Source of the DNA: Rhizobiales bacterium Ga0077545
GTDB taxonomy: Bacteria > Pseudomonadota > Alphaproteobacteria > Rhizobiales > Methylopilaceae
NCBI GenBank assembly: GCA_001464335.1
Contig: LNEV01000002.1
Coordinates: 124,001-188,000 of the forward strand
Reading direction: 5' to 3'
DNA length: 64,000 bases
Shown: positions 55,600-63,105 of the stretch, in pieces
How positions within the stretch are numbered: position 1 is the first letter of the stretch
Layout of the letters: each line of letters opens with the position of its first letter
The notes under the pieces: model-generated
Databases searched by the model: none
What the model was told of the DNA's origin: nothing
Seen by the model: only the letters and a program-made list of their open reading frames with translations
Position numbers and translations under genes: made by a program

Positions 55600-56194
55600 T
55601 TCCACATTGCTGCACGCCCCGGGGCGAATTCCGTTCATCTGTGTATGGATATGCAACGGATCTTTGGGAAGGGCGGAATTTGGGAAACTCCATGAATGGA
55701 GAGGGTTTCTCCCAAACATCATCCGCATCGCTACCAAGACCGCCGGGATCACTGTGTTTACCCAGTTTGTCACACCAGTAACGGCGGACGAGGCAGATGG
55801 GGCGTGGAAGGCCTATTATGAGAGATGGAACGCCGCCACACGTGCCAAACTGCCGGCCGATCAACTCTGATTAATGCCAGAGTTGGAAGCGCTTTGTCCG
55901 CCCGCCGTCGTCCTCGAGAAATCAGGCTACTCGGCTTTCTTTCGGACCGATTTGAGGCGTTTGTTGAAGGAGCGCGGCGTTCAGGCTCTTATCGTGACGG
56001 GATCGGAAACGGATGTTTGTGTTCTTTCGACCGTGCTTGGTGCGATCGACGAAGGATTTTTCGTTTTCCTGATCGGCGATGCCGTGTGCAGTTCATCTGA
56101 CCAGGGGCACGACAGTCTGATGAAGATTTATACCGGGCGCTACTCAAGCCAGTTGCAGCTAATGACAACTGATGAGTTGATGGCCGTGCTGTAA
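55600..56194 (+). pseudogene. Isochorismatase-like cysteine hydrolase, inactivated
   Basis: Pieces of one cysteine-hydrolase gene are spread over two frames. VHLCMDMQRIF and GIWETP (frame of 55621) carry the catalytic Asp. A stop at 55693 replaces an expected Trp. A one-base frameshift near 55705 moves to NIIRIATKTAGITVFTQFVT, and a TGA at 55868 interrupts before SGSETDVCVLSTVLGAIDEG with the nucleophile Cys. No start codon lies at the 5' end. The intact enzyme would hydrolyse a small amide or ester. Confidence 0.75.
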
Positions 56195-56212
56195 ATCCCG
56201 ATGCGGCGGTGG

Positions 56213-56515
56213 CTAACTATTGGCCAGTTCTAACAAAACATCGGCATGGCAGGGCTGATCGGGTCGGCACCAGCATGCGAGGTTGCTGCCGCGCAACTCG
56301 GCGAGGCCAGAAACCGGGAACTGGACTGCGATTGCGCGGTACCGCCGGACCGCATCCGCACCGTCTACCACGCCGTTTTTACCCACAACGAATGGGTTTC
56401 CCCATTTGCTGGGTCGTGAAACCTTCACGGTGTTCTCAGGCATCCTCCAGCCTTTTGCCCGGCGAAGCTGCACGCGCATAGGTCGATCGTGTTTTTGGTC
56501 CAGCGTCTTTGTCAT
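56213..56515 (-). CDS. DUF4326-family protein
   Basis: A 100-residue protein with MRVQLRRAKGWRMPENTVKV, RPSKWGNPFVVGKNG, a helix, and LRGSNLACWCRPDQPCHADV, the typical DUF4326 layout ending in a Cys/His cluster that may bind metal. ATG 56515 is preferred to upstream alternatives. A decayed second copy lies at about 61518-61794 in the same orientation. Function of the family is unknown. Confidence 0.78.
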   Translation of the reverse strand: MTKTLDQKHDRPMRVQLRRAKGWRMPENTVKVSRPSKWGNPFVVGKNGVVDGADAVRRYRAIAVQFPVSGLAELRGSNLACWCRPDQPCHADVLLELANS

Positions 56516-56619
56516 GCGACAGCTCTTAGGAAACAGCCCGCAGAAGTCAGCGAGAGACGTTGCGGTCGCGCGTTCGTCAACGCGACAAGGGCCGATCGGG
56601 TCAAGGCTGCTGACCATCG

Positions 56620-56644
56620 GGAACGGTTTTACTTCGGGCCGGTT
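56620..56644 (+). promoter_or_regulatory. EcfG-like promoter of the manganese catalase
   Basis: GGAAC (56620-56624), 16 bases, GGTT (56641-56644): one base off the general-stress consensus. It lies 34 bases before the catalase ATG at 56679, the same distance as at the DUF892 gene. Confidence 0.5.
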
Positions 56645-56678
56645 GTCCAAGTCCCACCTTAACCGGATTGGATACGCC

Positions 56679-57593
56679 ATGTTTATGCGCGTTGATCGCC
56701 TTCAGACCGAACTCCCAATTCCGAAAGCTCCGAATCCCAACGCAGCTGCCGCTCTTCAGGAGTTGCTCGGGGGTAAATACGGGGAAATGTCGACGCTCAA
56801 TAATTACATGTTTCAAAGCTTTAACTTCCGCAGCAAGTCGAAGCTTCGCCCCTTCTACAGCTTGGTTGCCTCTATTACCGCGGAGGAACTTGGCCACGTG
56901 GAGCTTGTTAGCAACGGGGTTTGCCTGTTGAACAATGGTCCGGGTGATCCCGAAGAGGATGTGGATATTAGCGAAGCACCGTTCGCCGATATGCAAGACA
57001 TTCGTTTGGCTGCGTCGTTCCTGTCCAATGGCGGTGGTGCCATGCCGATGAACAGCAATGGTACCTCTTGGAACATGGACTTCGTAACAACATCAGGCAA
57101 TGTGATCTTCGATCTTCTGCACAACTTCCATCTGGAGTGCGGCGCCCGACTTCACAAGCTTCGGGTCTATGAAACCATGACAGAGCCGACGGGTAGAGAA
57201 GTATGCGGATATCTTCTGGTCCGCGGCGGTGTGCATGCGCATGCGTATGCTCTCGCCCTGAAGAAGCTTACGGGGGTGGACATCGAGAAGATGTTGCCAA
57301 CTCCGAACATCAATCTGGATAAAATTCCGGAGTGCGCGAAGTACCTTGAGGAAGGATCGCATCGGCGTCTTTATCGCTTTAGCCCCGACGACTATTCGGA
57401 GATGTCTGGGATATGGGGAAAAGGCGAGAAGGCGCTTCCCGGCGATCCTCCGGGCGCGCTTGAAGTTGTCGACGGGTTACCCGACGGCGGAAAAATTCCC
57501 GAACTTGAAGGAACGCCATCAGCGTTCACGCCAGACTACGCTCCCGAGGAATTCTACGAGATTGCGACCAAACTCTATAAAAAGTCACGGTGA
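56679..57593 (+). CDS. Manganese catalase
   Basis: A 304-residue dimanganese catalase that breaks down hydrogen peroxide without haem. Likely metal ligands are Glu36 (GGKYGEMSTLNNYMFQ), Glu70 and His73 (ITAEELGHVELV), Glu153 (HLECGARLHKLRVYE) and His186 or His188 (RGGVHAHAYA). The length is typical. ATG 56679 is used because the upstream frame is a shadow of the divergent DUF4326 gene. An EcfG-like promoter precedes it, fitting general-stress control. 57594-57849 downstream holds no clear gene. Confidence 0.9.
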   Translation: MFMRVDRLQTELPIPKAPNPNAAAALQELLGGKYGEMSTLNNYMFQSFNFRSKSKLRPFYSLVASITAEELGHVELVSNGVCLLNNGPGDPEEDVDISEAPFADMQDIRLAASFLSNGGGAMPMNSNGTSWNMDFVTTSGNVIFDLLHNFHLECGARLHKLRVYETMTEPTGREVCGYLLVRGGVHAHAYALALKKLTGVDIEKMLPTPNINLDKIPECAKYLEEGSHRRLYRFSPDDYSEMSGIWGKGEKALPGDPPGALEVVDGLPDGGKIPELEGTPSAFTPDYAPEEFYEIATKLYKKSR

Positions 57594-57849
57594 CGTCGGG
57601 CGGGGCGACTTCTCGTCGCTCCGCGAACACCCCGTTTATTGTAGGGACGAGCGCCGCAGGGTCCGCTGCGGCGCGTGTGTCGCAACGCAGCAACAAATTG
57701 AGGTTGCCCTTTAATGGATCCTGCCATCCTCGCAGACATCGACGGCCCCCATTTCTCTGTTCTCAGTCATGATTCCTAAACTTTGAATTTTATCTAGGTC
57801 TCAATCAGCCCAGCTTATTTTCTACGTTAGGCAGAGCTGAGGGAACCGC

Positions 57850-58728
57850 ATGTCACGCTTTGGAATCTGGGTGTTTTTGTGGGGTATGTGCTCATTCGGC
57901 TCAGCGGACGCGGCGGAATGGACCATCACACATTTGAGCGGCCGGGCTTACACTGTCCAATCGACGAGTTCACCGCCTCAGCCCGCAGCTCGCGGTGATC
58001 AAATCCCAGTTGGCGCCACATTGGCGACGGGCAAAAACGGGCGGGCGATCGTCAGCGACGGCTCGGCAGTGGTAGCCCTTGGTCCAAACACTAACGTAAA
58101 CATCAGTGTCTCGGGAGCCAAAACTCAGGTCCGCCAAGCGAGCGGGGTCATCGGTGTCGACGTTCAAAAAAGAGATAAGCCGTACTTTTCAGTCAAGACG
58201 CCCTATCTCGCCGCGGTGGTCAAGGGGACCGCATTCAGCGTTACGGTCGGAAAAAATCGCGCCGACGTAGCTGTTTCTCACGGACTCGTTGGTGTCACCG
58301 ACGCGAAGACTGGCCGAGCAGCAGATGTTGGGCCAGGTGCAAGCGCTGCCGGTGGCGTCGGCGGTCTGTCGCTGGGAAAAGCTCCCGGCCATGGGGAAGC
58401 AGCGTCACTTTCCAAGACCGCGAGCGCTGCAGCAGCGTCGGCTCCCGGCCGTTCAGGCGCCGCAGGTAAAGGTTCCGCCGGCAAGAGCGGGCAGGGGGCA
58501 GGTCAGAGCGGCAAGAGCGGTAAAGGAGCGAGCAACGGTAACGGCGGTGGCAACGGAGGCGGCAACGGAGGCGGCAACGGCGGTGGCAACGGAGGCGGCA
58601 ACGGCGGTGGCAACGGCGGTGGCAACGGAGGCGGCAACGGCGGTGGCAATGGCGGTGGCAACGGAGGCGGCAACGGAGGTGGCAACGGAGGCGGCAACGG
58701 CGGTGGCAATGGAGGCGGTCGGTCTTGA
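57850..58728 (+). CDS. FecR-domain protein with 15 NGGG repeats
   Basis: A 292-residue exported protein. The signal peptide is MSRFGIWVFLWGMCSFGSAD, cleaved near DAA. A FecR domain at about residues 35-160 contains RGDQIPVGATLATGKNGRAI and KTPYLAAVVKGTAFSVTVGK. An Ala/Gly/Ser region then leads to 15 uninterrupted NGGG units. FecR domains here are periplasmic sensors. The stop overlaps the start of the CHASE2-GGDEF-EAL gene (TTGA), and FecR/CHASE2 neighbours are a known pairing, so the two probably form one signalling unit. Confidence 0.87.
   Translation: MSRFGIWVFLWGMCSFGSADAAEWTITHLSGRAYTVQSTSSPPQPAARGDQIPVGATLATGKNGRAIVSDGSAVVALGPNTNVNISVSGAKTQVRQASGVIGVDVQKRDKPYFSVKTPYLAAVVKGTAFSVTVGKNRADVAVSHGLVGVTDAKTGRAADVGPGASAAGGVGGLSLGKAPGHGEAASLSKTASAAAASAPGRSGAAGKGSAGKSGQGAGQSGKSGKGASNGNGGGNGGGNGGGNGGGNGGGNGGGNGGGNGGGNGGGNGGGNGGGNGGGNGGGNGGGNGGGRS
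58540..58719 (+). repeat. 12-base minisatellite encoding NGGG, 15 units
   Basis: Fifteen tandem 12-base units of the form AAC/T GGN GGN GGN without interruption. Wobble differences show some age, but the length could change by slippage. It forms the C-terminus of the FecR protein. Confidence 0.9.
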
Positions 58729-61478
58729 CCGGAGACGCAGGCTCTCGAAGTTTTGCGCCGTGGCGTTGGCGGATGATTGGGGCCATCGGTGCTGCGGCGT
58801 TGTGCGCCTATTTGACCGGATGGCTAGCGCCGCTGCAGACGGTGCTGGCAGATTATCGTTTCCACGCCTACGACCGGGCAGCCAGCGGCAAGCTCCTTCT
58901 TGTCGACATCGACGCACAAAGCCTATCAACGATCGGAGTTTGGCCATGGCCGCGCCGTATCCATGCCGTCATTACTGACCGCTTAGTTGGTGCAGGTGCC
59001 GCAACAATTGCGTTCGATGTCGATTTCAGCGCCGGGTCGGATGACCGGAATGATCAGATTTTTGCAGAGTCGCTAGAGCGCGCAGGCGGAGGGGTCCTGC
59101 TGGCGGTCTTCAAACAGGCTGCCAATTCGAGGGATCACGAGAGCGAAGTTTCATTCAACCAGCCGATCGCTCCACTGGCAGCCCGGTCGTGGCCTGCTCA
59201 TGTCAATGTTGTCAGCGACGGTGTTGGAACAGTACGCGAGATCGTTCTTTCGAAAAAATTCGGCGGGCAAATTGTACCGGCAATGGCTGCGATGCTGGCC
59301 GAATTTAGCGGTGACATTTCCAAAACTGCTGTTATCGATTTTAGTATTGATCCGCGCTCGATCGCCCGCATTTCTGCCAATGATTTGCTGGCCGGCCGCG
59401 TAGATTCGTCTCTGATTGCGGGCCGATCAGTTCTTGTCGGAGCAGCGGCCTTAGAACTGCGCGATGTCTTTCACGTGCCGAGATACGGAATCATTTCGGG
59501 GCCCTTGGTGCAGGCTTTGGCTGCGGAGACGCTTATCCAAGATCGCGCCATCCGTTCTGCAGGAGCAGTCCCAACAATCTTGGGGGTGCTTCTTCTGGTC
59601 GTCCTCTTCAGCTTCATTCCGACGCGAACTGATTGGCGGGCCGTCATCATCGGACTTGGCGTCACGGTAGTTGCTGTAGAAGCCGCAGCAACGGTCTTCC
59701 AAGTCGTGACAGCAGTGTCGTTGGAAACTGCCGTTTGGCATGCGACGCTGTTCTGTTTCGCCGCCCTGGTAATAGTTCGAGAGATCATCCACCGGCGAGT
59801 ACTCCTGGACGGCTCGCGAGGGGAAGTTCAAAGCACGCGCGTTCTTCTGGACCGGGTCGTCGCCGATAATTTCGCAGGCATATTTGTCTTCGATGAGAAT
59901 GGCACCGTACGGGCAATGAGCCGCCGCGCTTCGGAAATCTTGGGGTGCCCGGACATCACTGGCCACCATCTGAGTGAAATGAACTCGCCGGAGCTCTCGA
60001 GGATTGCTTTGAACGCGTTCTCCGCGGCCCGCGAAAACGCCTTCGAATGGGGGAGGGGCGATCTTTCTCTAGAAATGGGAGGAATGGCGCGTCGGCTGGA
60101 ATATAATCTTACCATATCCCGCTTGAAGTCGGAGGATGAAACGCTGGTAGGTTGCTTGACCTTCCGCGACGTAACCGAGGAGCGGGCAGCTCAAGACCGA
60201 CTGATTTATCTCGCTAGTAATGACGTTCTGACCGGCCTTGGCAATCGAAACGCATTCTCTGAAGAGTTGGAGTACGCATTACAGAACGTACAAAGTGTTT
60301 CGGTGCTGTTTTTCGATTTGGACCGCTTCAAAACGATCAACGATACCTTGGGGCACAGCGTCGGCGATGATTTGCTGAGGGCAGTCGCGGAACGCGTGAA
60401 AATCATAGCAGGTCCAAAACGCTTTGTGAGTCGCTTTGGAGGTGACGAGTACGCCCTTTTTTTGAGGGACGTTGACGCTCATGACACATTGGCTTTTGGT
60501 CAAGTTTTGATTTCCGCGATATCAGACCCATTCACCGTGCAGGGCCACAAAATTGTGGTCGGGGCCAGTGTGGGCTGCTCAATCGGAAGTGGGAATGACG
60601 ACCCCGTTCAGCTGATTAAAAATGCCGACACAGCTCTTTATCGCGCAAAGGCAGCTGGGGGAGGAAACGCGCTTCTTTTCGACCCCGACATGGACAAGGC
60701 GTTGCAGAAGCGGCGAGCTCTCGAACTGGATCTCAGGCGCGCGTTGGAGGAATGGCAGTTCGAGCTGGCATTTCAGCCGCAGGTCGATTTGGCCAGTCGC
60801 CAGATTACGGGCGCGGAGGTGCTATTACGATGGCCACACCCTGACCTTGGCTACGTCTCGCCCGCAGATTTTATTCCGATAGCTGAATCGAATGGGATCG
60901 TGAACGAAATTGGAGGCCGCGTACTTGTGGAGGCCTGCAAAATCGCCGCCTCTTGGAACAACGCGATCAAGCTCTCGGTCAATGTGTCGCCAGTTCAGTT
61001 CGCGCGCGGAAATCTCGTCCAACAAGTCGAAGAAGCCTTGGCGATCTCAGGGCTCCCGAGTGATCGACTCGATTTAGAAATCACGGAATCGCTCTTCATC
61101 TTGGACCGCGCCAACATCAAACTCACCATGGAAAAACTTAGGGACATCGGCGTCAGCTTTTCGATTGATGACTTTGGCACCGGTTATTCATCTTTGAGCT
61201 ACATCCGCGAATTTCCCGTCGACAAAATCAAGATCGACAAAACTTTTGTCGCCGGATTACCAATACACCAAGACGCGGTGGCGATCGTCAGTGCCGTCGT
61301 TGCAATGGCAAACAGCCTAGGATTGAAGGTCAATGCAGAGGGAGTTGAGACCGAAACGCAGGCAGACGCTCTTCGGTTACTAGGGTGCCACGAAGGTCAG
61401 GGTTGGCTCTTTGGAAAGCCTCAACCTGCCCCTGACTTCTCTCTGAAAATTGATTCCTGCGATTCACAGGCTGCCTGA
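58725..61478 (+). CDS. CHASE2-PAS-GGDEF-EAL cyclic-di-GMP enzyme
   Basis: A 917-residue membrane sensor. After the first helix (about residues 17-35), a periplasmic CHASE2 domain (about 40-270) is followed by three helices (about 275-355), a PAS domain (about 375-480), GGDEF (RFGGDEYALF) and EAL (EVLLRW, LEITESLF, DDFGTGYSSLSYIR, KIDKTFV, NAEGVETETQ). Both catalytic domains keep their key residues; the EAL motif reads EVL, a common active variant. It could make or degrade c-di-GMP according to the sensed state. TTG 58725 with GGAGG upstream overlaps the FecR stop; ATG 58773 is the alternative. Confidence 0.92.
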   Translation: MTGDAGSRSFAPWRWRMIGAIGAAALCAYLTGWLAPLQTVLADYRFHAYDRAASGKLLLVDIDAQSLSTIGVWPWPRRIHAVITDRLVGAGAATIAFDVDFSAGSDDRNDQIFAESLERAGGGVLLAVFKQAANSRDHESEVSFNQPIAPLAARSWPAHVNVVSDGVGTVREIVLSKKFGGQIVPAMAAMLAEFSGDISKTAVIDFSIDPRSIARISANDLLAGRVDSSLIAGRSVLVGAAALELRDVFHVPRYGIISGPLVQALAAETLIQDRAIRSAGAVPTILGVLLLVVLFSFIPTRTDWRAVIIGLGVTVVAVEAAATVFQVVTAVSLETAVWHATLFCFAALVIVREIIHRRVLLDGSRGEVQSTRVLLDRVVADNFAGIFVFDENGTVRAMSRRASEILGCPDITGHHLSEMNSPELSRIALNAFSAARENAFEWGRGDLSLEMGGMARRLEYNLTISRLKSEDETLVGCLTFRDVTEERAAQDRLIYLASNDVLTGLGNRNAFSEELEYALQNVQSVSVLFFDLDRFKTINDTLGHSVGDDLLRAVAERVKIIAGPKRFVSRFGGDEYALFLRDVDAHDTLAFGQVLISAISDPFTVQGHKIVVGASVGCSIGSGNDDPVQLIKNADTALYRAKAAGGGNALLFDPDMDKALQKRRALELDLRRALEEWQFELAFQPQVDLASRQITGAEVLLRWPHPDLGYVSPADFIPIAESNGIVNEIGGRVLVEACKIAASWNNAIKLSVNVSPVQFARGNLVQQVEEALAISGLPSDRLDLEITESLFILDRANIKLTMEKLRDIGVSFSIDDFGTGYSSLSYIREFPVDKIKIDKTFVAGLPIHQDAVAIVSAVVAMANSLGLKVNAEGVETETQADALRLLGCHEGQGWLFGKPQPAPDFSLKIDSCDSQAA

Positions 61479-61517
61479 ACTCTCGGAAGGCTCATTCTGC
61501 CGTCATCGCATGATGGT

Positions 61518-61794
61518 GCGTTGGCAAAATTCGAGCAACATGTCGGCATAACAGGGTTGGCCAGGCGGCACCAGCACGCCAGATTCTTGCCACGCAGTTC
61601 GGCCAACGGATATCCCGGGTGCCGCTCGATAAGGCCGACGATATAGGCACGAAATTCGCGGACCGTTGCTTCAGGATCTCGATCGCCGGAAAACGACGAA
61701 CGGATTCCCCCAATTGCTGGGGCGCGAAACTTGCACGGTGTTCTCAGGAATCCTCCCGCCCTTCTGCCGTCTAAAGCTGAACGCGTTGCGGCTT
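61518..61794 (-). pseudogene. DUF4326 gene remnant
   Basis: Sequence matching the DUF4326 gene at 56213-56515 in the same orientation. RIPENTVQVSRPSNWGNPFV lies in one frame and AELRGKNLACWCRLANP in another, with a further shift before the Cys/His end (LLCRHVARIL). At least two frameshifts. The pair flanks the catalase, FecR and c-di-GMP genes. Confidence 0.7.
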
Positions 61795-61932
61795 TTGCTA
61801 GTGATCTTCACGCGTTCCTCAAGAGGGGGCAGCGAAGCGGGGCTTAATTTACGCAAAATTGATCCCGCACAGCGGTTGCTGCAATTGGAGGCGGTGGCGC
61901 AGTCGGCGGTATTCTTGCCGCTGGAAAGCCGG

Positions 61933-62151
61933 TCAATGTCTCGTTTCGACCTTCCGAAAAGCCACCATTGTCGACGGATTGGCCTCTCCCGTCGCATTGA
62001 GCATCATGTTGAGCTTCAGTTCTCCGAGCGAGCCTAGGCTTGCGCCACACAGGCTGCACGTGACCGGTGCGTCGTCATTTTTGATGTCTTGGATGCGGAG
62101 CTTTGATCCCTCGCATGCGCGACAAACGAACTGCCATTGCTGACTTTCCAT
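61933..62151 (-). CDS. Small zinc-ribbon protein
   Basis: A 72-residue protein with two CxxC pairs, FVCRACEGSKLRIQDI and VTCSLCGASLGSLGEL, spaced as in a zinc ribbon, then a helix. GGCGG precedes ATG 62151. It may contact nucleic acid or a protein partner. No named family recognised. 62152-62311 shows nothing else clear. Confidence 0.6.
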   Translation of the reverse strand: MESQQWQFVCRACEGSKLRIQDIKNDDAPVTCSLCGASLGSLGELKLNMMLNATGEANPSTMVAFRKVETRH

Positions 62152-62311
62152 TTTACCGCCTGCTGTGCAAATCAGAGATTGATCACCTCACCGTACCCGC
62201 GCCGGGGCGAGTACCTTCATGCGGGACGATATCATCTCGCTGAGAAGGCCCGAGATCAAAATTCTTCGATCAGAAATCCAGCCAATTCTCTATATTCGGG
62301 ACGGTGTCGAT

Positions 62312-62548
62312 CTAGAGCTTTGCCGCTGCCTCTTTGAGGGCGTCGGCGATTGCCAGCAACTCTTTTCGGTACCAAGCGGTTGCGTCGTTGCGGTCCCGGT
62401 CGATCGTTAGGCTCTTCCCGGGAATGTCGAAGAAAATCTCAGCTTTCGACGTGTCGTATTCCATTGTTGCGCGATAGCGCAGCTTCTCGAAGCTCGTTTC
62501 AGCAGTGTCGAGAGCTATAAGCTCTATCCGAGGTTTGTTTGGTCGCAT
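62312..62548 (-). CDS. Small hypothetical protein
   Basis: A 78-residue protein (PRIELIALDTAETSFEKLRY, AEIFFDIPGKSLTIDRDRND, KELLAIADALKEAAAKL) with a beta-beta-alpha pattern that looks like a compact domain. ATG 62548 with GGGG upstream. No family recognised. Confidence 0.58.
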   Translation of the reverse strand: MRPNKPRIELIALDTAETSFEKLRYRATMEYDTSKAEIFFDIPGKSLTIDRDRNDATAWYRKELLAIADALKEAAAKL

Positions 62549-62717
62549 CCCGTCCCCCCTGTGCGTCGCGGAGGCACTCGATCCCGCGAGCCCTTAGGTG
62601 TCAAGGCGCGAGCGGCCGCCGCGCTTACGCAACGCGGCGCGACGGCCCACCTGCAGGGTCGGGGTTGCTCAGTACCCCGCAGGCCGACGGATCGTTTCAC
62701 GGGCCCTTTAAAATGCA

Positions 62718-62753
62718 AAGACCGCCGCGTCTGTTTAAGAGGGCGGCGGTCTT
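62718..62753. terminator. Stem-loop before the tRNA-like attachment site
   Basis: AAGACCGCCGC pairs with GCGGCGGTCTT across a 14-base loop. It resembles a terminator for a tRNA or gene at this boundary. 62549-62911 otherwise shows no gene; the long plus frame across it reads through tRNA-like sequence at its end. Confidence 0.55.
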
Positions 62754-62911
62754 GTTCTCCGGTGGGGACAGGAAGGAACCGGAGAACGGCCAATGCTGGC
62801 ATGATGGCAGCTCATGCGCCAGTAGTGCCGGTCGGTCTGTGGCGCGCCGGGCAAGCATCAAGCGACCAGACGAAAAATCAGAATCTCAGTCTGTTCCGAT
62901 TGTGTGGGGGC

Positions 62912-62965
62912 CGATGGTAGCGAGGGAGGGACTCGAACCCCCGACACGCGGATTATGATAAACAG
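62912..62965 (-). other. tRNA 3'-end fragment and attachment site, copy 3
   Basis: On the minus strand: T-stem GGGGG, T-loop TTCGAGT, T-stem CCCTC, acceptor strand CCTCGCT, discriminator A, CCA, with weaker homology on towards the anticodon arm. The 5' acceptor partner AGCGAGG is absent in the expected place, so this is not a complete tRNA. The first 19 bases equal those at 3398. A tyrosine integrase follows at 63106, the standard arrangement of an integrative element's left end. Confidence 0.75.
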
Positions 62966-63105
62966 TGCTTGAGCCGATCTGAGCAGGCTAGTACGGTCGA
63001 ACTGCTTGATATCGCTCGATTGTGCGCCGGACGAGCAGGCTCCAGCAGTCTGACGCAGGCCGCCGGGAAGTTGCTAATTTGTAGCTAGCATGCAATGTAG
63101 CTACA

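Noticed and set aside
55874..56194. Independent short cysteine-hydrolase gene
   Set aside because: It is in frame with 55583-55870 across a single TGA and lacks the catalytic Asp region, so it is part of a pseudogene.
58503..58709. Leftward Pro/Leu repeat frame
   Set aside because: Only the reverse reading of the NGGG minisatellite in the FecR gene.
58540..58719. CRISPR array
   Set aside because: The 12-base units are contiguous, lack spacers and encode a regular peptide repeat. No Cas genes are present.
62539..62958. 139-codon rightward frame ending in a VAREGLEPPTRGL-like tail
   Set aside because: That tail is the well-known artefact of translating the reverse strand of a tRNA 3' end; the rest has no protein-like pattern.
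62912..62990. Complete tRNA gene
   Set aside because: T-arm, acceptor 3' strand and CCA are present on the minus strand, but the 5' acceptor strand that should pair with CCTCGCT is missing, so only a fragment is supported.
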